A stretch of DNA of 64,000 nucleotides from Cupriavidus campinensis (GTDB lineage: Bacteria > Pseudomonadota > Gammaproteobacteria > Burkholderiales > Burkholderiaceae), in contig NZ_CAJPVH010000018.1 in assembly GCF_905397395.1 (NCBI RefSeq), positions 1-64,000 of the forward strand, read 5' to 3'. The notes under the pieces are model-generated. The model had not been told where the DNA came from. It ran no database searches and saw only the letters and a list, made by a program, of their open reading frames with translations. Below, piece by piece: positions 17,192 to 25,300 of this stretch; the stretch's first letter is position 1, and each line of letters opens with the position of its first letter. The position numbers and the translations under genes were made by a program.

Positions 17192-17866
17192 TCAATGTTT
17201 CGTTGGGGTGCCGACCGTCTGGGGGCGCCGCATGACGCGCCAGTAGTCGATGATGACAAGCAGGGCAAACAGCGGCGCGCCCACCGAGGCCAGCGCCAGG
17301 AACGGTCCGATGCTGCTGGTCAGCGTGACCAGCGGCAACAGGTACAGCACGTCCTCGGTCTCGAACCCGGCGGCGGAAGCCTGCTTGGTGCCACTTTTGC
17401 CAACCCGCGATTCTATACGCATGCGCAGGAAGAAGATCAGTGCCACCGCCAGCCCGGCCACGGTGCCGCGGCCCACCGGGCCGATCGCCTCGGTGGTCGC
17501 GGGCGCGGTCGCGCCAATCGCCATGCCCATGCTGACGAACAACAACACGGTAATCAGGGCGTCGCTGGCCAGATCGTAAAAATGCCCGATCTTGCTGCCT
17601 TTGCCGCTGATCCGCGCCAGTTCGCCATCGGTGTGATCGATGAAGTTGGAGATGACGACCAGCAGGGCGCCGTAGTTGGTCCACGCGTAACCCCCCTGCG
17701 CCAGACAGGCAACGCCGGCAAGCCCGATGAGCAGGCGCAGCGTGGTCAGGTGGTTCGGGGTGACTCGGGTATTCCGGAGGGGCCGCACAAGGCGGCGGGC
17801 AAGGCGGGCATCCCAGGTGGGCGGCATGGGCGGCTCATCCGGGAAATTCGGGGATTTCTGGTTCAT
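17192..17866 (-). CDS. CDP-alcohol phosphatidyltransferase family enzyme
   Basis: A 224-residue integral membrane enzyme with a perfect CDP-alcohol phosphotransferase motif, D77-x2-D80-G-x2-A-R-x8-G-x3-D98-x3-D102 (DHTDGELARISGKG onward). These enzymes move a phospho-alcohol or phosphatidyl group from a CDP- or CMP-linked donor to an acceptor. About five to six membrane segments follow a polar, proline-rich N-terminus. As first gene of the phosphonate operon it would logically use CMP-AEP as donor and diacylglycerol or another lipid alcohol as acceptor, making a phosphonolipid in the inner membrane. The donor and acceptor are inferred; the catalytic motif is directly visible. Confidence 0.88.
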   Translation of the reverse strand: MNQKSPNFPDEPPMPPTWDARLARRLVRPLRNTRVTPNHLTTLRLLIGLAGVACLAQGGYAWTNYGALLVVISNFIDHTDGELARISGKGSKIGHFYDLASDALITVLLFVSMGMAIGATAPATTEAIGPVGRGTVAGLAVALIFFLRMRIESRVGKSGTKQASAAGFETEDVLYLLPLVTLTSSIGPFLALASVGAPLFALLVIIDYWRVMRRPQTVGTPTKH

Positions 17867-18054
17867 CCGTCAACAATCTGGAACGCATCCCGGCGCGGAG
17901 GGGCCGGGCGATGCGCAACACTACGCCGGTGGCGCGGGAATGACAAGCGCACCAGAATACGCCTTTTTGCGGGACGGCGCACTGGGCGCGGGCCCGGCGG
18001 GCGCTGGCGCCGCAGGGTGGCGGGGGCGCCGCATGCGGCGCTTCTTCGATATTG

Positions 18055-18107
18055 CTAAAGTCCTTGCTTAACTATTTGCCGTCGCTATACTAAAGCACAT
18101 GCTTAAC
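18055..18107 (+). promoter_or_regulatory. Promoter and tandem candidate operators of the arsR gene
   Basis: A good sigma-70-type promoter is visible: TTGCTT (18064-18069), 16 bases, TATACT (18086-18091). Two direct copies of CTAAAG-N5-GCTTAAC (18055-18072 and 18090-18107) flank it; each copy is itself an imperfect dyad, as expected for a dimeric ArsR-type repressor. The second copy covers the predicted transcription start and the ATG at 18099. Autorepression is inferred. Confidence 0.6.
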
Positions 18108-18455
18108 CAATCAGATCCTCTCGACATGACGTTCCAGGCGCTGGCCGACACCACGCGCCGGACCCTGCTGGTGCAACTGTCACGCGGCCCCGCGTCCGTG
18201 ACCGATCTTGCCCGGCCGCTGGCGATGTCGTTGCCGGCCGTCATGCAACACCTGGCCGTGCTGGAACAGGCCGGGCTGGTGCAGTCGCAGAAGGTTGGGC
18301 GGGTACGCACGTGCCGGATGGCGCCGAACGCGCTGAGTCAGGCCGAGCAGTGGATCAGCGCCCGGCGGGCCGAGTGGGAAGGCCACTTCGACCGCCTGGG
18401 CGACTACCTGGAAACCATGAAGAAGGAGGCAACCCCCAATGACGACGGCAACTGA
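18099..18455 (+). CDS. ArsR-family winged-helix regulator
   Basis: A 118-residue ArsR/SmtB-type regulator of the class paired with AHSA1/SRPBCC proteins. The winged helix covers about residues 10-85 (TFQALADTTRRTLLVQLSRGPASVTDLA, recognition helix SLPAVMQHLAVLEQAGLV). No Cys-Cys metal site is present, so it probably does not sense arsenite. With the ATG at 18099 the transcript would be essentially leaderless, because the -10 element ends at 18091; the alternative start is Met10 at 18126. It overlaps the AHSA1 gene by 17 bases, so the two form an operon. Confidence 0.88.
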   Translation: MLNQSDPLDMTFQALADTTRRTLLVQLSRGPASVTDLARPLAMSLPAVMQHLAVLEQAGLVQSQKVGRVRTCRMAPNALSQAEQWISARRAEWEGHFDRLGDYLETMKKEATPNDDGN

Positions 18456-19419
18456 AGATACGGCAAGCCCACTGGCGCAACTGGCGCAACTGGCGCAGCC
18501 GCGCCCGCTGACGGTCTCGCGCGCGTTCAACGCCCCGAAGGAACTCGTGTTCCAGGCGTGGACGTCTGCCGAGCACGTCAAGCACTGGTTCTGCCCGCAA
18601 GGGTTCACGATTCCCGAGGCCGAGGTCGAGCCCCGCGTGGGCGGCAGGTTCGACTACTGCATGCGCGCGCCGGACGGGCAATCGCACTGGGTGCGCGGCC
18701 ATTTTGTCGAAATCCTGCCGAACGCGCGGCTGGTGATCGACATGACCGTGGTGGGCGGCGACGGCGCCGCGCTGTTCAACGCCCTGACCACGGTGTCGTT
18801 CGACAACGTCTGCGGCGGCACGCAGCTCGATGTCGAACAGCACTACACGCTGCTGGACCCCTCCGCCGGCAACTTCACGCGCGGCGCCGAGCAGGGCTGG
18901 GCCCAGACGCTGGACCGGCTGGAGGTGGAGGTAGCCCGCATGGCCGATGCACCGCCCGCCGCGCGCTCGGTGGTGCACGGCATGTTCCGCATCGAGCGGA
19001 CGTTCAAGGCCACGCCGGCGCAGGTCTTCCGGGCGCTCACCGACCCCAAGGCCAAGGCGCAATGGTTCGGGGGCGGCGAGGGCTATCAGGAACTGGCGCG
19101 GACCATGGATGCCCGCCCCGGCGGCCGCGAGCACCTGAAGGGCAGCTGGGCCAACGGGCTGGTCTCGACCTTCGATGCCATGTATTTCGATGTGGTGCCC
19201 GGCGAGCGTCTGGTCTACGCCTATGAGATGCACATGGGCGAGCGCAAGATCTCCGTCTCGCTGGCGACCTTCGAGATGAAGCCGGCCGGCGACGGCACGC
19301 GGCTCGTCATGACGGAACAGGGCGCTTTTCTCGATGGCTATGACGATGCGGGCTCGCGGGAAGCGGGCTCGAAGCACCTGCTGGAGGCACTGGCGAAGTT
19401 TGTGGAGCCGGCAGCGTAA
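18439..19419 (+). CDS. Tandem AHSA1/SRPBCC domain protein
   Basis: A 326-residue protein made of two consecutive AHSA1-type SRPBCC domains (about 25-165 and 180-322), each opening with the typical VxRxFxAPxxxVFxAxT strand and helix (VSRAFNAPKELVFQAWT; IERTFKATPAQVFRALT). The fold makes a deep hydrophobic cavity for a lipid-like or aromatic ligand; no enzymatic motif is recognisable. A strong ribosome-binding site (AAGGAGG, 18423-18429) lies ahead of the ATG. It is co-transcribed with the ArsR regulator, a widespread pairing of unknown function. The 3' end runs 113 bases into the convergent FUSC gene. A 9-bp triplication encodes LAQLAQLAQ near the N-terminus. Confidence 0.85.
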   Translation: MTTATEDTASPLAQLAQLAQPRPLTVSRAFNAPKELVFQAWTSAEHVKHWFCPQGFTIPEAEVEPRVGGRFDYCMRAPDGQSHWVRGHFVEILPNARLVIDMTVVGGDGAALFNALTTVSFDNVCGGTQLDVEQHYTLLDPSAGNFTRGAEQGWAQTLDRLEVEVARMADAPPAARSVVHGMFRIERTFKATPAQVFRALTDPKAKAQWFGGGEGYQELARTMDARPGGREHLKGSWANGLVSTFDAMYFDVVPGERLVYAYEMHMGERKISVSLATFEMKPAGDGTRLVMTEQGAFLDGYDDAGSREAGSKHLLEALAKFVEPAA

Positions 19420-21262
19420 CCCGCAGCACCACCAACGCGCTGCGCACCGCCCGCATCTCTGTTTCTATTAGTGTGAGTGCGCCGATGCAGGCGAGCGCAG
19501 CGTCGATCTGGCCGGCAAGCCGGGCCGGCGGCGGTACCGCCGCGCCGGTCCTGAGCCGCCCCCGGTAGTGCCGGGCCACCCCGCTCAGCACGCGCCGGAC
19601 GGGTTTGCGCGCCGGCGCCGGCAGCGTCGGTAGCGCGCGTTGCAGCGTCAGCGTGCAGTAGCCCACCTGTAGCTCCGTGAAGCCGTCCGAGGCCAGCCGG
19701 TCCGCGCTGGCGCCGAGGCGCGGCATCAGTTGCCCGAAGCGGTCCAGCATGCGCGCGCCCAGCGGCGCGGGGTCGCCGCGCCACGTGGCGGCCTGCGCCA
19801 GATCCTGCCAGCTGGCGCGGATCAGCCGGTGCGCGGCCACATGGGCCCCGAACGGCCGCGCCAGCGTGGCCCAGAGCGGTGCAAACAGCATCGCCGCCGC
19901 GTTGGCCAGACTCGTATTGAAGGCGCCGAGCAGGTTGGCATCGTAGATGCTCTGGATGTTGGCGAACGAGGCCGTGTTCACCGACAGCAGCATCGCAATC
20001 AACTGGAAGCCGGGCCGCGAGATCAGCAGGCCGATGCCGAGGTAGGGCAGGGCGAGCATGCCGACCAGCGCCTCGAAGGTCTGCGCGTGCGGTACGACCA
20101 GAAACAGGTAGTAAGACGCCACGGTCAGGCACGCCAGGCTCCAGCGCGCGAACACCGGCGCCACGCGGCGCGGTTCGTCGAGGGTGGCGAAGAAGCAGCA
20201 TGCGATGGCCGCCACCGCCACCGGTCCGCCCCCATCCTCCCATCCGGAAAATATCCAGATCAGCCCCGCGCAGAACACGGCCAGCCCCGTGGAGGCCGCG
20301 CCGAACAGCAGCATGCCGTGGTCGTGATAGCGGCCTGCTGTGGGGCTTTCCTGCGGGGCGATGCGGGCCGGGGCCGGCGGGGCGGCTTGCGTGGGACGGT
20401 CGCCAATGCCGTGCTGGAGGGCGTCGCAGGTGGCTAGCAGTTCGTCCATCCGGCCGCGCAGGAAATCGGCAGCGTCTTGCAGGGCGGGGTCGGGGTTGGT
20501 GTCAGCCGCGCGCGGCTGGGCGCGCAGCACGCTGTCCAGCGCGGAGAGCGTGGGCATCAGCCGCGACATGGTCTCGCGCAGCGCCCGCGCATGGTGCAGG
20601 GTGTGCCGGCTCTCGGTATCGAACGACAGGTGCGCGATCATCTGGTCCAGCGCGAGCATGTCCGCCGCCAGGCGGTGGCGGCTGGCGCTGGCGTGCGCGT
20701 CGGCGGCGAGGATATCGGCCGCCCAGGCCCGGGCATCGCGAATCCACTCCCCGGCGCGTTCGCGCAGCGCCGGCGCCACCTTGGCCGGCAGCACGATCGC
20801 CCCGACCAGCCCCGCGCAGACGATACCGATCACGATTTCCTCGATACGCGCCACCGCCACATCGAAAATCTCTCCCGGATGGCTCACGGCCGGCAGCGCC
20901 ACGATGGGCAGCGTGTAGGCGGCCAGCAGGAACACATAGCTGCGCGGGCCGCGCTCCAGCAGCGAGAGGTAGACCAGCCCCGTGATCCACAGCGCGATGG
21001 CGCCCGTCAGCACAATCGGCATATTGACCAGCGCCGGCACCGTGACCACGGCGGCGGTGGCGCCCAGCACCGTGCCGGCCACGCGATAGGCAGCCTTGGA
21101 GCGCGTGGCGCCCGTGAGCGGATGCGAGACGAAGTAAACCGTGGCCATGGCCCAGTAGGGGCGAGGCAGGCCGAAGGACAGGGCGATATAGAGCGCCAGC
21201 ATCGCGGCCGCGAATGCCTTCAGTGAGAACAGCCACTGTCGGGCATGCGGCCAGCCAGCCAT
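19307..21262 (-). CDS. FUSC-family inner-membrane transporter (YccS/AaeB-like)
   Basis: A 651-residue membrane protein with the two-block layout of the fusaric acid resistance/YccS family: an N-terminal set of about six membrane helices (residues about 10-165, with PYWAMATVYFVSHPLTGATRSKAAYRVAGTVLGA), a cytosolic helical linker, and a second membrane set (about 345-490). Relatives such as AaeB export aromatic carboxylic acids together with a membrane-fusion partner, but no HlyD-type partner gene lies next to it. A LysR gene is divergent 135 bases away and may control it. The last 37 residues are encoded antisense to the AHSA1 gene end, so that tail, or the stop, deserves checking. Confidence 0.85.
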   Translation of the reverse strand: MAGWPHARQWLFSLKAFAAAMLALYIALSFGLPRPYWAMATVYFVSHPLTGATRSKAAYRVAGTVLGATAAVVTVPALVNMPIVLTGAIALWITGLVYLSLLERGPRSYVFLLAAYTLPIVALPAVSHPGEIFDVAVARIEEIVIGIVCAGLVGAIVLPAKVAPALRERAGEWIRDARAWAADILAADAHASASRHRLAADMLALDQMIAHLSFDTESRHTLHHARALRETMSRLMPTLSALDSVLRAQPRAADTNPDPALQDAADFLRGRMDELLATCDALQHGIGDRPTQAAPPAPARIAPQESPTAGRYHDHGMLLFGAASTGLAVFCAGLIWIFSGWEDGGGPVAVAAIACCFFATLDEPRRVAPVFARWSLACLTVASYYLFLVVPHAQTFEALVGMLALPYLGIGLLISRPGFQLIAMLLSVNTASFANIQSIYDANLLGAFNTSLANAAAMLFAPLWATLARPFGAHVAAHRLIRASWQDLAQAATWRGDPAPLGARMLDRFGQLMPRLGASADRLASDGFTELQVGYCTLTLQRALPTLPAPARKPVRRVLSGVARHYRGRLRTGAAVPPPARLAGQIDAALACIGALTLIETEMRAVRSALVVLRVTLPAPQTSPVPPAGASSPLPASPHRHSHREKRPVPS

Positions 21263-21325
21263 GATGGGAATCTTCCGGGGGCGGAAGTGTGTGGGAGCGT
21301 TGCGGGGCAGTGTAGCGAACTGGCG

Positions 21326-21342
21326 ATCATTCCATCCATGAT
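21326..21342. promoter_or_regulatory. Dyad in the FUSC-LysR intergenic region
   Basis: ATCAT-tccatcc-ATGAT is a perfect 5-bp dyad with a 7-base spacer, placed between the divergent FUSC and LysR starts. The spacing resembles LysR-type boxes, although the exact T-N11-A signature is not met. It is a candidate binding site for the LysR protein. Confidence 0.35.
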
Positions 21343-21397
21343 TTAAAATTCGCCGATCCAGTCGGAATTTTCATCATCATCGATCCCGGGGAATGCC

Positions 21398-22288
21398 ATG
21401 CCCATCGACATCCGCGCGCTGCGCTACTTCGTGGAAACCGCGCGGCTCAAGAGCTTCACGCAGGCGGCGGCGTCGCTCTACGTCACCCAGTCCACCATCA
21501 GCAAGATGGTGCGCCAGCTGGAGGACGAAGTGGGCCAGCCGCTGTTGATCCGCGAAGGCAAGTCCGTGCGCCTGACCGATGTGGGCCGGGTGGTCTACGA
21601 CCGGGGGCAGGAGGCGCTGGGCGTGGTGCATCGGCTGACGCTGGAGGTGGCGGATCTGTCGTCACTCGGGCGCGGGCAGCTGACCGTGGGCCTGCCGCCG
21701 ATGGTCAACCTGTTCTTCTCGCCTGCCGTCAGCGCGTTCCGTCAGCGCTATCCCAATCTGGAACTGACCTTGTCCGAGCATGGCGGGCAGGTGGTCGAGC
21801 AACAAGTGGCGAATGGTGAACTTGAGGTAGGTGCCACGCTGCTGCCCGGCGACAGCGGGCTGGACCTTGCCACGCGCGAGTTCGCGCGCTATCCGATCTG
21901 GGTGGTGGGCCCGCGCGGCGTGCCCTGGGCGGGCGGCAAGACGGTACGGCTCGAGGCGCTGCGCGAGACGCCGCTGGTGCTGCTGACCGACGAGTTCTCG
22001 CTGACCTGCAAGCTGCGCCAGGCGTTTGCCACGGCGCGCATGACGCCGCGCGTGGTCGCGCAGAGCGGCCATTGGGACTTCCTGGTGTCGATGGCCGCCG
22101 CCGGCCTCGGCACCACCTTTCTGCCCGAACCGCTGCTGGCGCGGCTGGACGCCGCCGACACCCTCGCCATGGCCCGCCTGACCGAGCCGACCATGGACTG
22201 GGCGATGGCCCACGTCTGGCCGCCGGGCCGCTACCTGTCTCACGCGGCGCGCGCGTGGCTGGCGGTCTGCGAAGAGGTGATCGGGTAA
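21398..22288 (+). CDS. LysR-family transcriptional regulator
   Basis: A 296-residue LysR regulator. The N-terminal winged helix (residues 1-60: IDIRALRYFVETARLKSFTQAAASLYVTQSTISKMVRQLEDEVG) is followed by a periplasmic-binding-type effector domain (about 90-295). GGGGA precedes the ATG by a suitable distance. It is divergent from the FUSC transporter gene, the classic arrangement for a LysR protein that activates its neighbour in response to the exported acid. The effector is not predictable. Confidence 0.9.
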   Translation: MPIDIRALRYFVETARLKSFTQAAASLYVTQSTISKMVRQLEDEVGQPLLIREGKSVRLTDVGRVVYDRGQEALGVVHRLTLEVADLSSLGRGQLTVGLPPMVNLFFSPAVSAFRQRYPNLELTLSEHGGQVVEQQVANGELEVGATLLPGDSGLDLATREFARYPIWVVGPRGVPWAGGKTVRLEALRETPLVLLTDEFSLTCKLRQAFATARMTPRVVAQSGHWDFLVSMAAAGLGTTFLPEPLLARLDAADTLAMARLTEPTMDWAMAHVWPPGRYLSHAARAWLAVCEEVIG

Positions 22289-22299
22289 TCAGGTAAACG

Positions 22300-22325
22300 A
22301 AAAAAAGCCGGGCAAGGCGCCCGGC
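22300..22325 (-). terminator. Intrinsic terminator of the autotransporter gene
   Basis: On the minus strand a perfect 7-bp GC-rich stem (GCCGGGC/GCCCGGC, 22325-22307) with a 5-base loop is followed directly by seven T residues (22306-22300). It lies about 40 bases after the autotransporter stop and also closes the gap behind the convergent LysR gene. Confidence 0.88.
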
Positions 22326-22362
22326 CGAAGTCACTGCATGGAGAGGCGGATTCGGATCCGTC

Positions 22363-25300
22363 TTAGAACTGCTTGACCACCTTGAACATCACGCCATAGT
22401 CCTTCACGCCGTCCTGGTCGGCCGTGTAGCCGTTGGCGGACAGGTTGAGCAGGTCCTTGGCGTAGCCCACGCTGACGGTGCTGTTGTAGTTGAAGCGGCT
22501 GCGCTGGGTGGCATCCGGCAGTGCGAAGCGCGCATCCGGGGCACCAGCCAGGCTGGCCTGGCGCTGGCCGGCGCCGTAGAACAGGTTCGGCCCGCCCTGC
22601 AGGCGCACGCTGGCGTTCAGGCCGTTGGCGTGCTGATAGCCCAGCTTCACACCGCCGATGGCGTCCATCGCCGTGGTGGTGGCACCCGAGACGTTGAGGT
22701 TGTAGGCCCCGGCGCCTTGCTCGTTCACCGCGTGGTCGCGGGTCTGGCGCATGTCCAGGCCCATCATCGGCGTGACGGTGAAGCCCTTGGCCACTTCCAC
22801 CGGCTTGCCCACCACGAAGTTGGCGCGGTACTTGTCCTGGCCGTTCTTCGAGGAGGCAGTCTCGTTGACGCTGCCGTAGTTGAGCGAGCGGCTCGATTCG
22901 AGACGATGTTGCTCGAACTGCAGGTCACCGGAGAGTTCCAGCCCGGCGGCGATCGGGTTGACGTACTGCACACCGGCGAACTGGCTCACGCCCGAGAGGC
23001 CGTTGCTGGTGGCGGCGTTGGAGCCGGCGTCGATGCTGGCCAGGTTGGCCACGCCGTAGCGCACGGCCACCTTGCCCTGGTCGCCCACGCTGAAGCGCGA
23101 GGACAGCACGGCCATGTCGTACTCGGAGCCGGCCAGGCGGGCGCCGGGGGTGCCACGGGTGACCATGTTGAAGCCCAGGCCGCTCGGGGTTTCCTTGACG
23201 TTGTCGGCCAGCACGTTGAAGCGGTTGCTGAGCACCTTGGCCTGGTTCATGGCCTGGCCGAAGCCCTGGCCGGTGAGCTGGCTCACGCCCTTGGTGACTT
23301 CGGCGGCGGTGGCCAGGTTCAGGCTCTGGAACACGGCGTTATTGCTGTAGGCACCTTCGAGGGCGGCGGCGGCGTCCTTGAGCTTGGCGTCGGTCACCAC
23401 GTCCTGGTAGGCGTTCTTGGTCATCGTCACGTCGATGCCCTTGGCGTCCTGGGCGGCGTTGGCGGTCCAGACGGCGCTGTCGGACTGGATGTTCTGGGCG
23501 CCGGTGATATCAGTGCCCTGGAACACGTTGTCGAAGGTGACCGCCTTGGCGGCGGTGCCGGCGGCGAAGGCGGTGTCGACCTTGACCTCGGAGACGTCCA
23601 GATGGCTGCCACGCAGGGTGCCGGCCGTACCGTTGGCATTGGTGCCGACCTGGTAGCCGCGCAGCACCATGCGGGGCGCCGCTTCGGGTGTCGGCGTGGG
23701 CACCAAGCCCTGCCCGGGAAGCCCCTCCTGGGCCTCGATGGCCTTGTCGCTGCCAGTGATGGCCGCGGCGCTGCCCGGGGCAAAGATCGCGCAGCCGGTG
23801 TCACATTCCAGATTCACCGTGCCGTTGTTGACGACCTTGCCATTGCCGCCGAAGGCGTACGAATCATCGGCGTAGACGTTGATGACCCCCGTGGCGTTGT
23901 TGTAGATCCGGTTCGCGGCGTTGCTGCCCTGGATGCCGATCAGGCCCGTGCCGTTCGTGCCGTCCGCCTTGCCGGCTTCGGTGCCGACGTTGAGGGTGCC
24001 GGCGTTGATGATATTGGTGGTGTAGCTCGACGCGGCGCCCCGGATGCCAATCGCCCCGTCGCCCTGCACGTTGATCGTGCCTTCGTTGCCGAAACTGGTG
24101 GCGCGGCCCATGCTGATCAGTGCCTTCTCGGTGCCGTTCATCATGCCGTCGATCACGCCCGTCGAACGGTTGACCAGCCAGTTGTTCGGATTGTCGGTCA
24201 CTTCGCCATGGCCGGTCTTGAGGGCGCTGTAGCCGTCGGTGGCCGTGATCGTGCCGGCGTTGTTGAACGTCTGGCCGCCAGGCAGGGAGCTGATGTTGAC
24301 CAGCGCGCCTGTGCCCGGCGCCGTATTGCGCAGCGTGCCGCCCTCCTGATTGATGAGCTTGAGCCGGCCGTAGATGGCATCGCCCTCGCTCACGGTCCAG
24401 TCGCCGGTGTTGGCGATCTTGTTGGTATAGGATCCCGCCGTTGCGCTGCCGTGGAAGTTGCCTTCGTTAAAGAAGTTGTTGCCCGATACCAGCGACAGCA
24501 GCCCCACATTCATCGTGGCGCCGGCCCGGTTGTATCCCACGCCGCTCGTCACCGTGCCGGCCGTCAGCGTGCCCTTGTTCTCGAACTTCGCAAGTGTCAG
24601 CGGGGTGGAAGGCGACGAGAAGCTGGCGCCTTGCTGGTTGAGCAGCCAACGGCTGCGCATGTCCAGCGTGGCGGCGTTGGTCACTGCGCCATAGTTGGTG
24701 AGATGGTTGGCGGCGACATAACCCAGGGGGTCATCCAGCGTAACCGACTGGCCTGTTCCGGCAATGACGCCGGCAAGTGGCGTGGCCGTGCTCGGCGTGG
24801 CCCCCATATGCGAGTCGCTCGGGTCCATGGCCGCGCCGTTGAAGTTCACGCTGCCATGGTTGACGACCAGGCCGTTGCCTTCGGTATAGAAGGCGCGGCC
24901 CAGATCGGTGTTGACGTTGATGACCCCGCCCTGCTCGTTGATGGCGGTACCGCCGGCGAGTGCGCCGAGTCCGATCAATTGGTGCGCGGTGCCGTCGGCA
25001 ACCGTTGCGGCGTCGGCGTCAAGATTGATGGTGCCGGTATTGACGGTCGTGCCGCCGGAGAGCGCCAGCATGCCGAAGCCGGAGTTCTTCACGCTGATCG
25101 TGCCCGTGTTGGTGGCCCTGGCATTTTCGCCGTAACCGGCGTCAGTGGAACCTGCCACCATGCCGGCGCCACGGTAATAGGACGTCGTGGTGGTATAGGG
25201 TGTGTGGCCGGTGATCTGGCCTTGGGCGTCGACGACAGCCACCGCGCCATTGAGCGATACGTGGCCGGCGTTCAGCGCGGTGCCGTTGGCGCTGGCGGAC

